DNA of 64,000 nt from an uncultured Bacteriovoracaceae bacterium (GTDB lineage: Bacteria > Bdellovibrionota > Bacteriovoracia > Bacteriovoracales > Bacteriovoracaceae): NCBI GenBank assembly GCA_937931205.1, contig CALHBF010000015.1:210336-274335 (forward strand), written 5' to 3'. How positions within the stretch are numbered: the first letter of the stretch is position 1; the number at the start of each line of letters is the position of its first letter. The notes under the pieces are model-generated. The model worked only from the letters and a program-made list of their open reading frames with translations, did not search any database and was not told where the DNA came from. Positions 16,019 to 24,947 of this stretch are shown piece after piece. Made by a program: the position numbers and the translations under genes.

Positions 16019-17446
16019 CTAAGGAATAATCCCCTCTTTTTTCAGAATCTCAAAGGCAGATTCAGAGCAAAAAATATTCGGAACGAAGTTAAACTTGTTC
16101 TGAAGATTAGAGATAATGGAGTTTTCCATATCTCCCAGGAGCTTGACGTCTCCGTTATCAGTAAGAATCTTGGCCGGATCACGTTCAAGAAGTAAGTTTT
16201 CCCCACTTTTTGACTTCACAATCTTTCTGCGGCTTTTCACAAACACAATATGCTTCTTCGGAATATCGACCAGTACCCAATCCTTATCCGTTCCTTTCTT
16301 TTTCAGAACTTCCTGAATCTCACGGGCCTTATCCTCTGCATGCTTGATGATCTTATCATTCACATGATCTTCATCTTGGTTAAGGATTCTTTGTTTAAAC
16401 TCTTCCATGCGGATCGTTTTCGGGGCTTTCTCAAAAAGCAGGCAGTAGGCCATGTCTTTAATACGAGCTGACTTATCAAAATGCCCTTCAAGATAGTGTC
16501 TGTGAACTTGCTGCATAAAGTACTGATCATTAAATCCGTAGAACTCCAGCGGTCTATGAGCAATCATATCCATTAACTGCGAGTACGAATAAATCAGTCC
16601 CTTCTCCAGCATATAGTAAGTCACTTCCTCAGCAATAGCGTCAAAGCGAGCTCCACGGGCCGAACGAATAACCTGTGAGTACCAAGCAAAGCGGGCCATT
16701 AAGAAATCTTCCACTGCATGCATGGCATTCTGGTTAATAGTCAAAATATCGTGTCCATTAACTTTGGCGATTCTGAAGTGATGAAGCAAATAATCTCTAT
16801 CATAAGTGCCGTACTTCATTCCCGAATAGTGAGCATCTCGCAGGAGATAATCCATACGATCGCAGTCAATTTCTGAATGAAGAATCTGATTAGCAAGAAT
16901 TGAAGGATCTATCCCTTTCACTAAATCAGAAATGTGTTGAGGACTGATACCATACTTTTTAAGAATGAAAGTAATCCCACCTTCATAGTCGGTATTCTTG
17001 ATGATGTAAGAACCTAGATGTTCATGATCATCTGGATGACCTTTACCATTCTTATCTTTAGTGGTCTCACCATAGCGAATGTAGGCCATCTCTGTGGTAT
17101 GAGAGAACATGAATGTTCCCAAATCATGAAGAAGGGCCGCCAGTCTTAAGCTTTGATGATATTTCTTAGCATCTGAATGAAAAGAATTATCAAAAAGTTC
17201 CTTATCACTCACACCACGAGAACCAAGCGTCTGAAGAATTTTATGAGCATTAAACATCACTCCAATCGAGTGACCAAAACGTGAATGCTCAGCTCCAGGG
17301 AAAGTATAAAAGGTAAAACCTAATTGCTTAATCCAGCGCAGACGTTGATAAAAAGGAGTATGAATGATTTCCCATTCAAGACTTGTAAGATGAATAAAAC
17401 CGTAAAGGGGATCAAAGACGATCTTAGGCTTATCAATAACTTCCAT
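16019..17446 (-). CDS. HD-domain phosphohydrolase (dGTPase/SAMHD1-like)
   Basis: A 475-aa cytosolic protein of the HD superfamily group that includes dNTP triphosphohydrolases and SAMHD1. Metal-site motifs are GAEHSRFGHSIGVM (H54 region), LLHDLGTFMFSH (H107, D108) and EIDCDRMDYLLRDAHYSG, the last being diagnostic of this group. The C-terminal 150 residues are variable. It may control dNTP pools or hydrolyse another nucleotide; the substrate cannot be read from sequence. AGGT lies 3 bases before the ATG. It sits in the minus-strand run between the 65-aa gene and ftsE. Confidence 0.8.
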   Translation of the reverse strand: MEVIDKPKIVFDPLYGFIHLTSLEWEIIHTPFYQRLRWIKQLGFTFYTFPGAEHSRFGHSIGVMFNAHKILQTLGSRGVSDKELFDNSFHSDAKKYHQSLRLAALLHDLGTFMFSHTTEMAYIRYGETTKDKNGKGHPDDHEHLGSYIIKNTDYEGGITFILKKYGISPQHISDLVKGIDPSILANQILHSEIDCDRMDYLLRDAHYSGMKYGTYDRDYLLHHFRIAKVNGHDILTINQNAMHAVEDFLMARFAWYSQVIRSARGARFDAIAEEVTYYMLEKGLIYSYSQLMDMIAHRPLEFYGFNDQYFMQQVHRHYLEGHFDKSARIKDMAYCLLFEKAPKTIRMEEFKQRILNQDEDHVNDKIIKHAEDKAREIQEVLKKKGTDKDWVLVDIPKKHIVFVKSRRKIVKSKSGENLLLERDPAKILTDNGDVKLLGDMENSIISNLQNKFNFVPNIFCSESAFEILKKEGIIP

Positions 17447-17472
17447 GTGACCTAGCTTCTAAAAAAAACAAA

Positions 17473-17496
17473 GCCCCGAGCATTCATGCTCAGGGC
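17473..17496 (-). terminator. Intrinsic terminator after the 65-aa gene
   Basis: On the minus strand GCCCTGAGCAT pairs with ATGCTCGGGGC (one G-U pair) and is followed by TTTGTTTTTTTT. It separates the small gene from the HD phosphohydrolase, which therefore probably has its own promoter. Confidence 0.85.
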
Positions 17497-17509
17497 CTTA
17501 AGAGTAATT

Positions 17510-17707
17510 TTACTGTAGAGTTTTAGCTTTTCTTGTTTTCTTCACTTTCGCAACTTTGCTGATAGCGTATTCCATCAACATGAAAGCTTCGCGACGAAGT
17601 CCATTTTCATGAATATAGCGATAAAAGTTTTCGATATCGCTGTTACTACGGAAATTCTTAATGGTTGTCCCTTCCGTAGCTTTTTCTGTATTTTCTGACT
17701 TAGTCAT
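17510..17707 (-). CDS. Small basic protein of unknown function
   Basis: A 65-aa product with no recognised domain. The middle (FRSNSDIENFYRYIHENGLR) looks like an amphipathic helical core, and the C-terminus is rich in Lys and Arg. There is no signal or membrane segment. The gene is credible because GGGAGA lies just before the ATG, the length is set by a strong terminator 14 bases after the stop, and it stands alone between two larger genes. A DNA- or RNA-associated role would fit its charge but is only a guess. Confidence 0.6.
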   Translation of the reverse strand: MTKSENTEKATEGTTIKNFRSNSDIENFYRYIHENGLRREAFMLMEYAISKVAKVKKTRKAKTLQ

Positions 17708-17763
17708 ATATTCTCCCTAATTTGTTTATTCTACTCATTCTGGCTCAACTCTTCAAGAAACTC

Positions 17764-19251
17764 TTACATCTCACGAGCTTCAATTAGTCCGTATGAGTGA
17801 AGCTTGTTATAAAGAGTCTTCACTGTGATACCAAGGGCTTTCGCTGCACGAGTCTTGTTACCATTTAAATGATCAAGAGTGTCAATAATATGTTTCTTCT
17901 CAAGATCATAAAGTGTTGCTTCAGAGAACTTAATCGCAGCAGCAACAACTTCAGCTTTCTCCTCTCTTGGGAAATCAGGAAGCTCAGAAGCTTCGATATA
18001 CTGACCTTCAGAAAGAATATAAGTACGCTCCATAACGTTTTTTAGCTCATGAGCGTTACCTGGCCAAAAGTAACCATTAAGTTTCTCGATAGCAGCTGAA
18101 GTAAGGATCTTAGCTTCAGATTTACCGTTATTAAGGAAAAACTCTGCCATAACTTTAATATCTTCAGAACGCTCTCTTAGAGTTGGAACAACTAGAGAGA
18201 TAGTGTTCAAACGGTAGAAAAGCTCTTCTTTAAAGTTACCAGCTTCAACTTCACCACGAAGAGAAATTTTTGAAGTAGCGATAATTCTAACGTTTAGAGC
18301 AACTTTTTCTTCAGTATCAACAGTTGTCATTTCACCAGAAACGATAGCACGTAGAAGCTTCGTTTGGATTAGTGTTGAACAAGAAGCAATATCGTCAATA
18401 ATAAGTGTTCCACCATTAGCTTGAACCATTAGACCTTTAGAGCTAAAAAGTTCACGATCAAGTTGAGTCTCATTAAGAACTGAACAGTTAGCAACAACAC
18501 ATCCACCTTTACGAGCTGACCAAGCGTGAATTTTCTTAGCTAGAATTTTCTTACCAGTTCCGTGAGCACCTTCAAGAAGTACTGGGAAATCTTGAGTAGA
18601 AACTTTCTTAGCAGCTTGAACAACATCAAGGAAATTCTTAGAAACACCAACCATTTGAGACTTATCTTCAAAGTGAGAGATTGTTTTAATTTCTACACGA
18701 TTAGAAAGTTCTTTTTCTTTAGCTTCGATACGGCCAAGAAGCTCACGGTTAAGATTCTTAGTCATAAGGAAAAGGTGCATATTCTTGATTGGAGCAGCAA
18801 GCTCTACAAGGATATTATTGATAGCAGCGATATCAGATTCAGAGAATTGACGACCAACTTCAGCAGACTGAACGTTGATTGTACCAATCACCGAAGATTC
18901 AAACATTACAGGGATACAAAGTTCAGCCTCAACATTGTTAGACTTAAGGCCTGTAGAAGCAATAGGATCTCTTTTTACAGAATTTGAATAATAAGCTCTT
19001 TTCATACGAGCTACGTAACCAGAAAGACCTTGGCCTTTGTTAAGAAGCTTAGCAGTTGAAAAAGCTTTACCGTTTTCAGCGATCAGGCGAGTAGAACCAT
19101 CATTAAGAACTTCAAAACCTAAAACTTGGTGAGCTGGAAAAATCTGAGCTACGAACTCAGTCATTTTCGAGAAGAATACAACTTCATCAAGATTAGCAAG
19201 TAGAACTGAAGAAAGAGTAGCAAGTTCGTTCTGGATTGAAGCAGTTTTCAT
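17764..19251 (-). CDS. GAF-AAA-HTH regulator lacking the GAFTGA loop
   Basis: A 495-aa NtrC-family regulator. It has an N-terminal GAF domain (about 20-165), AAA+ domain (200-420) and a Fis-type HTH (445-490, NGNKTRAAKALGITVKTLYN). The AAA+ domain is altered. Walker A is intact (GAHGTGKK, 228-235), but the segment between ELFS (266-269) and NGGTL (279) has only nine residues, so loop 1 with GAFTGA is absent. Walker B reads LIIDDI instead of LDEI, and the sensor II Arg of WPGNVRE is His (WPGNAHEL). The R-finger region (LFYRLNT) remains. It is therefore unlikely to activate sigma54 RNA polymerase and may repress or bind DNA in a signal-dependent way. Confidence 0.8.
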   Translation of the reverse strand: MKTASIQNELATLSSVLLANLDEVVFFSKMTEFVAQIFPAHQVLGFEVLNDGSTRLIAENGKAFSTAKLLNKGQGLSGYVARMKRAYYSNSVKRDPIASTGLKSNNVEAELCIPVMFESSVIGTINVQSAEVGRQFSESDIAAINNILVELAAPIKNMHLFLMTKNLNRELLGRIEAKEKELSNRVEIKTISHFEDKSQMVGVSKNFLDVVQAAKKVSTQDFPVLLEGAHGTGKKILAKKIHAWSARKGGCVVANCSVLNETQLDRELFSSKGLMVQANGGTLIIDDIASCSTLIQTKLLRAIVSGEMTTVDTEEKVALNVRIIATSKISLRGEVEAGNFKEELFYRLNTISLVVPTLRERSEDIKVMAEFFLNNGKSEAKILTSAAIEKLNGYFWPGNAHELKNVMERTYILSEGQYIEASELPDFPREEKAEVVAAAIKFSEATLYDLEKKHIIDTLDHLNGNKTRAAKALGITVKTLYNKLHSYGLIEAREM

Positions 19252-19318
19252 AGTCTATCCCCTTTACACTTTTAAATCATAAACTGACTAAAAATTACTC
19301 AGTGCGTTATATGGGTAG

Positions 19319-19347
19319 ATATTACATCCTGCCTGAAAAATTTACAA
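19319..19347 (-). promoter_or_regulatory. Predicted promoter of the GAF-AAA-HTH gene
   Basis: On the minus strand TTGTAA (19347-19342) and TAATAT (19324-19319) are 17 bases apart, about 60 bases before the ATG at 19251. Each box matches the sigma70 consensus at four of six positions. Confidence 0.45.
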
Positions 19348-19390
19348 GACTATTTTGCTGCGGTGTTTAAACTTTCTTCGGCTTTTGCCC

Positions 19391-20746
19391 TTAATTCAAG
19401 ATGTTAGTAAACATCGGAGAGAAGCATTTACCGAAATTCTGGGTTAATTGCCCTAAAACCTCACCCTCTCTATTCATAATGTATATTTCTTGGACGGCCT
19501 TGCGAGAATTAATGACCCTTTTACTAGTAAAAACAATGAATTCGCCATCAGGGCTGAAGATCGGATCTTCGTTAGAACCAAAGTCTTTTGTGAGTCTGAC
19601 TAGGTTTTGGCCATCGGCCCCTATCTTATAGATATCAAAGCCATTATCTACCCATGAAGCAAAAACAATCTCTTTTCCATCTGGACTAAAACGAGGGGTT
19701 GCATTGAATTTCCCTACAAAAGAGATGCGCTTAACGTCTTTCTCTGTTTGTGATGGATCCATCGTATAGATATGAGCGCGACCTGGACGGTTCGATAGGA
19801 AAGTCATCATTGAGCCATCTGCGGTAATAGATGGGTCTACATCTTCACCATAGTGGCTTGTTACTTTTCTCATCGCACTGGTAGCAAGGTTCATTTCGTA
19901 GATATCAGCATTTCCACCGGCAGTTAGAGTCAGATAAATAATATTAGGATCTCTTGAGTAAGTTGCCCCCGAGTTCAAACCTGGCTTGCTTGAAACTGTA
20001 GTCATACTCTTTGTTTGCAGATCATACATCTTTAAGTTGATGTTCTTGATGAGCTTCTTTTTATTACGGCTTGAGAGTGCCTGCTTATCTTCAATTACTG
20101 AGAAAAGAAGCTTTTTATTATCAGGAGAAATAGAAGGAGATAAAACGATAGAGTTGAAAGTTGTTAGCTTCTCAACACGACGTCCATCAAAGTCCATAAT
20201 ATAGAGTTCTTTTTCAATATCACGGGAACGAGTTGTTCTATCTGAGATGAAAACGATCTTTGATTTAAAGATAGAAGGCTTTCCTGTCATCGCTCGGTAA
20301 AACTTATCAGAGATTTCATGACCTTTAGAGCGCAGGTCATTGCTGTTCACTGTTACTGAATCAGTGAAAACCATTTTCCCGTCATGAATATTCCAAAGCT
20401 TAAACTTAGCTTCAACTCCACCGGAAGCAGGAACAATAGAAGAAGCGATAAAGAAGTTAATTCCATCCTCTTTCCATTGAGTCAGATTTTCAGTCGTGTA
20501 AGAGTTGGCCGACTTGTTATAAAGAACAGTATTGAATTTATGCTTATAGAAAACAAAGTTGTTTCGAATAAGATCAAGTAGTTCATTGGCCAATACTTTC
20601 TGAGAGCTCGAAAGATTACTTAATTCCGAAGAATCAATGACCAGTTTATCTTTTTCCTGCTCAGCATCCCCTACTGCAATAACTGCATCTTGAGAAAAAC
20701 TTGAAACAGAGAACATAACGAAGAATAGTGATAATAAAAATTTCAT
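19391..20746 (-). CDS. tolB: TolB-like periplasmic beta-propeller protein
   Basis: Periplasmic component of the Tol-Pal envelope system, 451 aa. A signal peptide (MKFLLSLFFVMFSVSSFSQ) is followed by the TolB N-terminal alpha/beta domain and a beta-propeller with repeated blades of the form SPDGKEIVFAS, NPxIxY and IYxMNxxG (about 170-445). TolB links Pal to the inner-membrane TolQRA motor and supports outer-membrane constriction. It follows the TolA/TonB-like gene after a 178-base gap that holds RNA-element copy 2. GGAG lies 5 bases before the ATG. No pal gene follows in this window. Confidence 0.85.
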   Translation of the reverse strand: MKFLLSLFFVMFSVSSFSQDAVIAVGDAEQEKDKLVIDSSELSNLSSSQKVLANELLDLIRNNFVFYKHKFNTVLYNKSANSYTTENLTQWKEDGINFFIASSIVPASGGVEAKFKLWNIHDGKMVFTDSVTVNSNDLRSKGHEISDKFYRAMTGKPSIFKSKIVFISDRTTRSRDIEKELYIMDFDGRRVEKLTTFNSIVLSPSISPDNKKLLFSVIEDKQALSSRNKKKLIKNINLKMYDLQTKSMTTVSSKPGLNSGATYSRDPNIIYLTLTAGGNADIYEMNLATSAMRKVTSHYGEDVDPSITADGSMMTFLSNRPGRAHIYTMDPSQTEKDVKRISFVGKFNATPRFSPDGKEIVFASWVDNGFDIYKIGADGQNLVRLTKDFGSNEDPIFSPDGEFIVFTSKRVINSRKAVQEIYIMNREGEVLGQLTQNFGKCFSPMFTNILN

Positions 20747-20765
20747 ATCGACTCCAATTAAGATT

Positions 20766-20913
20766 TCAATCTTGGGGGTCTAGCTCGAATCTCTCATTTG
20801 TAAGAAAACTCATCTCTAAGAGAGCTAAGGAGCAGGTTTTATTTTCCTGCCGCCTTCTACAATTTTGAAATTCAAAAAAATTATTCTTTTCAGTTGGCCA
20901 CCCCCAAGATTGA
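20766..20913 (-). ncRNA. Candidate structured RNA element, copy 2
   Basis: Minus-strand counterpart of the element at 13243-13389, 148 bases long. The closing stem has 14 bp (20766-20779 with 20900-20913). The hairpin GCAGG/CCTGC (20846-20850 with 20832-20836 on the plus strand) is fully Watson-Crick where copy 1 has a G-U. The TAGCTC/GAGCTA helix (20822-20827 with 20781-20786) is conserved. In this orientation it is co-directional with tolQRA and tolB and ends about 20 bases before the tolB ATG. Just 3' of the stem, AATCTT could pair with the stem's AAGATT, offering an alternative fold next to the tolB ribosome site. Confidence 0.6.
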
Positions 20914-20924
20914 CCAACAATCTC

Positions 20925-21746
20925 CTATAGAGGAAACCCGAGAATAATCCCATAAGTGGCCAGGCGAACTCCTACACTCTCAGATGGAGCAGGAAAAGGA
21001 GCAGCGTCTTTGACAGCTCTTAGGGCCTTGTCATCAAACTCTGCAACTCCTGAAGATTCTACCACCTCAGATTTCACCAACTGACCTTTATTATTTAAAT
21101 AAACTTTAACTCTACATTTTAAATTTTTGTTCATGAGGTAACTTGGAAGTTTCCAATGCACTCTCACCTTCTCAGGCATCGACTGAACATAGGCCGAGAA
21201 CTCAGAGCTTGCTTCACCCGTCACGTCCCCTACTAAAGCAGTTCCGGCAGAAACTTTGTTTCCTTCCATAATAAGGGAATCAAGAACCTTGCTGCCATTG
21301 CCAGAGATGATCGTGTTAGTAGGCTTTTTACCAGGTACTTCTTTTTTCTTTTCTACTTTTTTAGAAGAATAACCTGCTAGAAGATTATTGAAGTCGCTCT
21401 TTTTTTTCTGCTCTTCAATAACAAGATCACCTTCTTTAATCACATCTTCCTTCACTTCTTCTTTAGGAGTCTCGGCTACCGTAGGTGCTGGAGCCTCTTC
21501 CGGTTTTGCCTCGGGCTCTGCAGGAGCTGCATTCTTTTGCAATTCCTTCAATTCCTGAACTGTGAACTTAGGCATCCCCACCACATCCACACGCACCGAT
21601 GAACGGATAATTTCGATTTCATTATTGCGCGAAGGGTGAAGAAGAACTTTCGTTGCAAAGAGAGCGAATAAAATGAAGAGGACGTGTGCCCCAAAGGAAA
21701 TCACAAAAGATTTTTTAATATCGTCTGTAACGTTTAAACTCGTCAT
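20925..21746 (-). CDS. TolA/TonB-like energy-transducing protein
   Basis: A 273-aa inner-membrane-anchored protein. One N-terminal membrane helix (about 13-35) is followed by a Pro/Glu/Lys-rich linker (70-120) and a C-terminal TonB/TolA domain (about 185-273) with YVQSMPEKVRVHW, YLNNKGQLVKSEVVESSG and FDDKALRAVKDAAPFP. It should span the periplasm and pass the energy harvested by TolQ-TolR to TolB/Pal or an outer-membrane receptor. The tolQ-tolR-this-tolB order favours a TolA role. It starts one base after the tolR stop. Confidence 0.82.
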   Translation of the reverse strand: MTSLNVTDDIKKSFVISFGAHVLFILFALFATKVLLHPSRNNEIEIIRSSVRVDVVGMPKFTVQELKELQKNAAPAEPEAKPEEAPAPTVAETPKEEVKEDVIKEGDLVIEEQKKKSDFNNLLAGYSSKKVEKKKEVPGKKPTNTIISGNGSKVLDSLIMEGNKVSAGTALVGDVTGEASSEFSAYVQSMPEKVRVHWKLPSYLMNKNLKCRVKVYLNNKGQLVKSEVVESSGVAEFDDKALRAVKDAAPFPAPSESVGVRLATYGIILGFPL

Positions 21747-21747
21747 C

Positions 21748-22167
21748 TTACTTACTACTTTCCGCCTCAGTCACTAAAGCGATATTACTGATGCCGGCCT
21801 TCTTTAATGAAGCAATCAACTGGGCCACTTTTTCATACTTAAGGCCATAATCAGCTCTCAAGTAAATGACATCAGCATTCTTTGACTTCATCTCTTGCAA
21901 AATAGCATTCAAAAGATCTTTTTTATTTACTCCCACTTTACCTAAAAAATAGTCTTCGTTTCCTGTTACAGAAAGAACAACCAGTTCCGGCTTAAGCCCC
22001 AGAGTATTTACTTTCTGAGTTTTAGGAAGCTTAAGATCGATACCACTAAAAAGCATTGGTGCAGTCACCATGAAGATAACAAGAAGAACGAGCATCACGT
22101 CCACTAACGGTGTAACGTTAATGTCGGAAACAGGTCCTTTCTTACCACCACCCATTTGCATTCCCAT
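21748..22167 (-). CDS. tolR: TolR/ExbD biopolymer transport protein
   Basis: A 139-aa inner-membrane protein with one TM helix. The conserved start of the family, [20 protein letters not shown] (about 14-33), carries the essential Asp in the membrane (PLVDVML). A periplasmic domain of about 90 residues follows. With TolQ it forms the proton-driven motor. AAGGA is 8 bases before the ATG. It is separated by 5 bases from tolQ and by one base from the TolA/TonB-like gene. An ExbD label would fit equally by sequence; the neighbouring tolB decides. Confidence 0.88.
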   Translation of the reverse strand: MGMQMGGGKKGPVSDINVTPLVDVMLVLLVIFMVTAPMLFSGIDLKLPKTQKVNTLGLKPELVVLSVTGNEDYFLGKVGVNKKDLLNAILQEMKSKNADVIYLRADYGLKYEKVAQLIASLKKAGISNIALVTEAESSK

Positions 22168-22172
22168 AAAAA

Positions 22173-22871
22173 TTAATCCTTCTTAATAAGAATTGATCTC
22201 TCCATGAGATTCAAAAAGTCTTGAGAGAAAGATTCCATCTGCGAATTAATACGCGTAATTTGATTGTTAAAATAGTTAAAGAACCAAACTGCTGGAATAG
22301 CTGCTGCAAGTCCTGCTGCTGTTGCAACAAGTGCTTCTGCAATACCAGGAGCAACAGCTTCAATACTACCGCCACCTTGAGAAAGACCGGCGAAAGCATC
22401 AATGATTCCCCACACAGTTCCAAAAAGACCTACGAATGGAGTAATTGATCCGATCGAAGCAAGTGTTGCAACTCTTAGATCCATTTTTTCATTGGCCTGA
22501 TTGTAACCAGTTTTAAGAGCGCGCTCTAATGATTCAAATCCATGTTCAGCAAAATGTGAAAGCATACTGCCCTTACCAGAAGCGGCAAGACGCTCAGAGA
22601 TTCTATTTAATTCCTCATACCCGCGCTTAAACATTAAGCTCATTGAAGAATCAGAATTTTCATTGGCCTCACGGCTGATTTCTGAAAGCGGATGACCATT
22701 CTTGAAAAATTGATAAAACTTTTCATTGGCCTTTGTTAAACTTTTTAATTGTTTGTACTTCTGAAGCACGATTGTCCACGACAATACAGAAGCAAGAATA
22801 AGAAGTAATAAAACAAATTTTACAACAAAGCCTGATTCCCAAAGAATCTGCCAAATATTTAAACCCTGCAT
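22173..22871 (-). CDS. tolQ: TolQ/ExbB proton channel protein
   Basis: A 232-aa inner-membrane protein of the MotA/TolQ/ExbB family. TM1 is at about 15-35. The two conserved helices lie at about 135-155 and 170-195, with the signature [20 protein letters not shown] and [23 protein letters not shown]. It forms the proton channel of the Tol motor with TolR. GGGA precedes the ATG. It is co-transcribed with tolR, the TolA/TonB-like gene and probably the upstream sppA-lapB genes, because all gaps are short. Confidence 0.9.
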   Translation of the reverse strand: MQGLNIWQILWESGFVVKFVLLLLILASVLSWTIVLQKYKQLKSLTKANEKFYQFFKNGHPLSEISREANENSDSSMSLMFKRGYEELNRISERLAASGKGSMLSHFAEHGFESLERALKTGYNQANEKMDLRVATLASIGSITPFVGLFGTVWGIIDAFAGLSQGGGSIEAVAPGIAEALVATAAGLAAAIPAVWFFNYFNNQITRINSQMESFSQDFLNLMERSILIKKD

Positions 22872-22881
22872 TCGTTATCCC

Positions 22882-23697
22882 TTAACGTTTAAGTTTTTTA
22901 AATGAAAGAATGATTTGATTTCGAAATTTATAGTAGCAAAAAGAAATGACCCAAACTAGTGCCATTAATGAATTATTAAACTTATCTTGAAATCTAAAAT
23001 AGGAATAATCACTTCCCCAGACGGGATCAAATCCAAAAAAGGTAGCCATCGGACATATAAAGAGAATTAAAAAGCAGACAATGTTACTCCAGTTTCTTAT
23101 TTCTCTCTCGGACAAATACAATAGTGTGGCAAAACAAAAGGCACTGAAAAAGGCCATTTGATAATAGTCTGGAATACTGACACGATAACCAACGATGAAA
23201 AGAATCAAATAAGCGACTTTGGCCAGCACCTGTTTTTTTTCATCTTTGATTGGCCCAAAAACCTCATAGAGATAAGTCAGCAATAGAAATTCTACCCCGT
23301 AGAAAAGAAAGATTCCGCCATATGAAGCAAGATAGTGATACCAATAAAGATAATTGTGCTCGGAAGGGATAGTTCGTGCCAAGGCAATGAAACTAATCAG
23401 GGAGAAGACAGAAACCACTACCGCTTCTGGACGAGGCCAGCTAAGGAAGCGTTTTAAGAGTTCTTTAATCGTTGAAGCTTCATAAAGACGAATGCTAAAC
23501 CATTTCATGATCAAGTAAAGGGCAAGAGACTTTGAAAGAACTAGCATCTCCCAGGTATTACTGTGAAGCCAGTTCTCTACCACACTAATTTCATGATCCA
23601 GTAGAAAGTGGAAGAAAGCCCCCAGAGAAGACATGAGCACAAAAAGTGAGACAAAGATCAGCTGAAAAATAAAATAATATCGAATATGCTGCTGCAT
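22882..23697 (-). CDS. Multi-pass membrane protein of unknown function
   Basis: About 271 aa, hydrophobic throughout, with roughly seven membrane segments. It has no family motif that I recognise and no CAAX-protease or acyltransferase motif. I start at the ATG at 23695-23697, which shares a base with the preceding stop (TAATG), rather than at a GTG ten codons upstream. It ends 10 bases before tolQ, so it belongs to the same operon. An envelope-related role is inferred from position only. Confidence 0.6.
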   Translation of the reverse strand: MQQHIRYYFIFQLIFVSLFVLMSSLGAFFHFLLDHEISVVENWLHSNTWEMLVLSKSLALYLIMKWFSIRLYEASTIKELLKRFLSWPRPEAVVVSVFSLISFIALARTIPSEHNYLYWYHYLASYGGIFLFYGVEFLLLTYLYEVFGPIKDEKKQVLAKVAYLILFIVGYRVSIPDYYQMAFFSAFCFATLLYLSEREIRNWSNIVCFLILFICPMATFFGFDPVWGSDYSYFRFQDKFNNSLMALVWVISFCYYKFRNQIILSFKKLKR

Positions 23698-24581
23698 TAA
23701 AGCACTTTTTTCTCTGGAGACAACCACTTGATTTGCATCTGTGGCGAAGGATATTGTTCAATATACTTTTTATAAAGATTATTACCCTTGGTAAAATTAT
23801 CAATTTTACCTAATAACTTAAAATAAGTATTCCAAAGATCTGGATGAGCTTTAAGGTAACTGTCCATCTTTTTGGTCATTTCAAATTGTTCCTGAAAGCT
23901 AAAGCCTTTCTTTAGGCCCTCATCATAGGATTTGAGCATATCTTTGAGAAAATTTTGATTTTTTGTCTTATCAATCTGGCTGCCAACAATCTCATTAAAG
24001 TTTTTTGTCACGAGCCTTCTTCTAATAAGACCTGATTCCGATCGGAAAAAGTCTTCCAATAGAAGCATTGAGATTTCAAGCTTTGAGAGATCCATCGAGC
24101 GCATAAAAGGAAGAGAAATCAGAAAAACATCTTCTCCGTTAGCACCCGGTAGAATCCCGCGATAGATTTCAGGAGTATTAAGAACGAGAACTTTAAATTT
24201 CTTCTGATAAAACCCAAGCTTCTCCAGCAACTCCTTGAAGCTATTATCAACTCCATACTCAGGCTTGCTGAAGTCCCAGTTTAAAATCTGTGCATTTTTA
24301 ACCAAATAATATTCAGTCAAAAATCCCCACATATCTTCTTCAGTCGGAGTGAGATTTCTTTGAGCACTGATTTTTGCCTGCTCTACTTTCAGCTTCTCTA
24401 CTTCTTTTTTCTTATTAATGGCCCTTTGAGAAAGACCATCTTCCTGGAGCACTTTTTTAATAGAATTAAAATTCACCAGCTCCAGCTCTTTTTCTTCTGT
24501 GAGCTTGGTAGAATTAGAGAAGGCCAGTAATGGAAAGATCAGACTAGCGAACGCGAGTTTCGACTTGAATATATTGATCAT
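23697..24581 (-). CDS. Exported protein of unknown function
   Basis: About 294 aa. The ATG at 24579-24581 opens a signal-like segment (MINIFKSKLAFASLIFPLLAFS) and has GGGGAAGA just before it. A longer frame would put 12 residues before the signal. The mature part is rich in Lys and Glu, mostly helical, with a central block (NTPEIYRGILPGANGEDVFL) that recalls a metal-free hydrolase or binding fold, but I cannot assign it. It overlaps the upstream gene by 38 bases and the downstream one by one base. Confidence 0.6.
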   Translation of the reverse strand: MINIFKSKLAFASLIFPLLAFSNSTKLTEEKELELVNFNSIKKVLQEDGLSQRAINKKKEVEKLKVEQAKISAQRNLTPTEEDMWGFLTEYYLVKNAQILNWDFSKPEYGVDNSFKELLEKLGFYQKKFKVLVLNTPEIYRGILPGANGEDVFLISLPFMRSMDLSKLEISMLLLEDFFRSESGLIRRRLVTKNFNEIVGSQIDKTKNQNFLKDMLKSYDEGLKKGFSFQEQFEMTKKMDSYLKAHPDLWNTYFKLLGKIDNFTKGNNLYKKYIEQYPSPQMQIKWLSPEKKVL

Positions 24582-24945
24582 ATAGTCTTCCCCAATAATA
24601 GAGTTCAGAGAGATCAAGATTTAATCCATCAAAGAAATGAGGATAGCGCCCTTGAAAGCAGTCTGGTCTTTTTTCGGCCAGAAATTCCTTGCGGATAAAT
24701 CCACGATAGTCTGCCACTTCAACATAGGCCCACTCAGGACTCACAACTACTTTTGATGATTCAATCACCTTTACAGGGTGTGAGCATTGGATGGCCGTCA
24801 TACTTGCTGAAGTTTTTTCTGCGGACTGATGAACGTGACCAATGATTGGTTTAAAGTAAAAAAGACCTACCACCTTCTCATCAGTAGCAATATTTTGTGC
24901 GATAACACTGCTTGAAAATAAAAGAGTGAGTAGAGCAAATTTCAT
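24544..24945 (-). CDS. Small exported protein, possible SH3-like domain
   Basis: About 133 aa. The signal peptide MKFALLTLLFSSSVIAQ is followed by a short beta-rich region with VVVSPEWAYVEVADYRGFIR, a pattern typical of bacterial SH3 (SH3b) repeats where a Trp-Ala-Tyr-Val block precedes a G-F/Y-I/V strand. Two Cys lie in the mature part. The ATG at 24943-24945 is two bases after the lapB stop, with GGAAGG inside the end of lapB. The SH3 reading is tentative. Confidence 0.6.
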   Translation of the reverse strand: MKFALLTLLFSSSVIAQNIATDEKVVGLFYFKPIIGHVHQSAEKTSASMTAIQCSHPVKVIESSKVVVSPEWAYVEVADYRGFIRKEFLAEKRPDCFQGRYPHFFDGLNLDLSELYYWGRLYDQYIQVETRVR

Positions 24946-24947
24946 GC

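Noticed and set aside
23697..23727. GTG start ten codons upstream for the multi-pass membrane protein
   Set aside because: The ATG at 23697 overlaps the preceding stop (TAATG) and begins near the first membrane helix. The GTG would place polar residues before it without a ribosome site.
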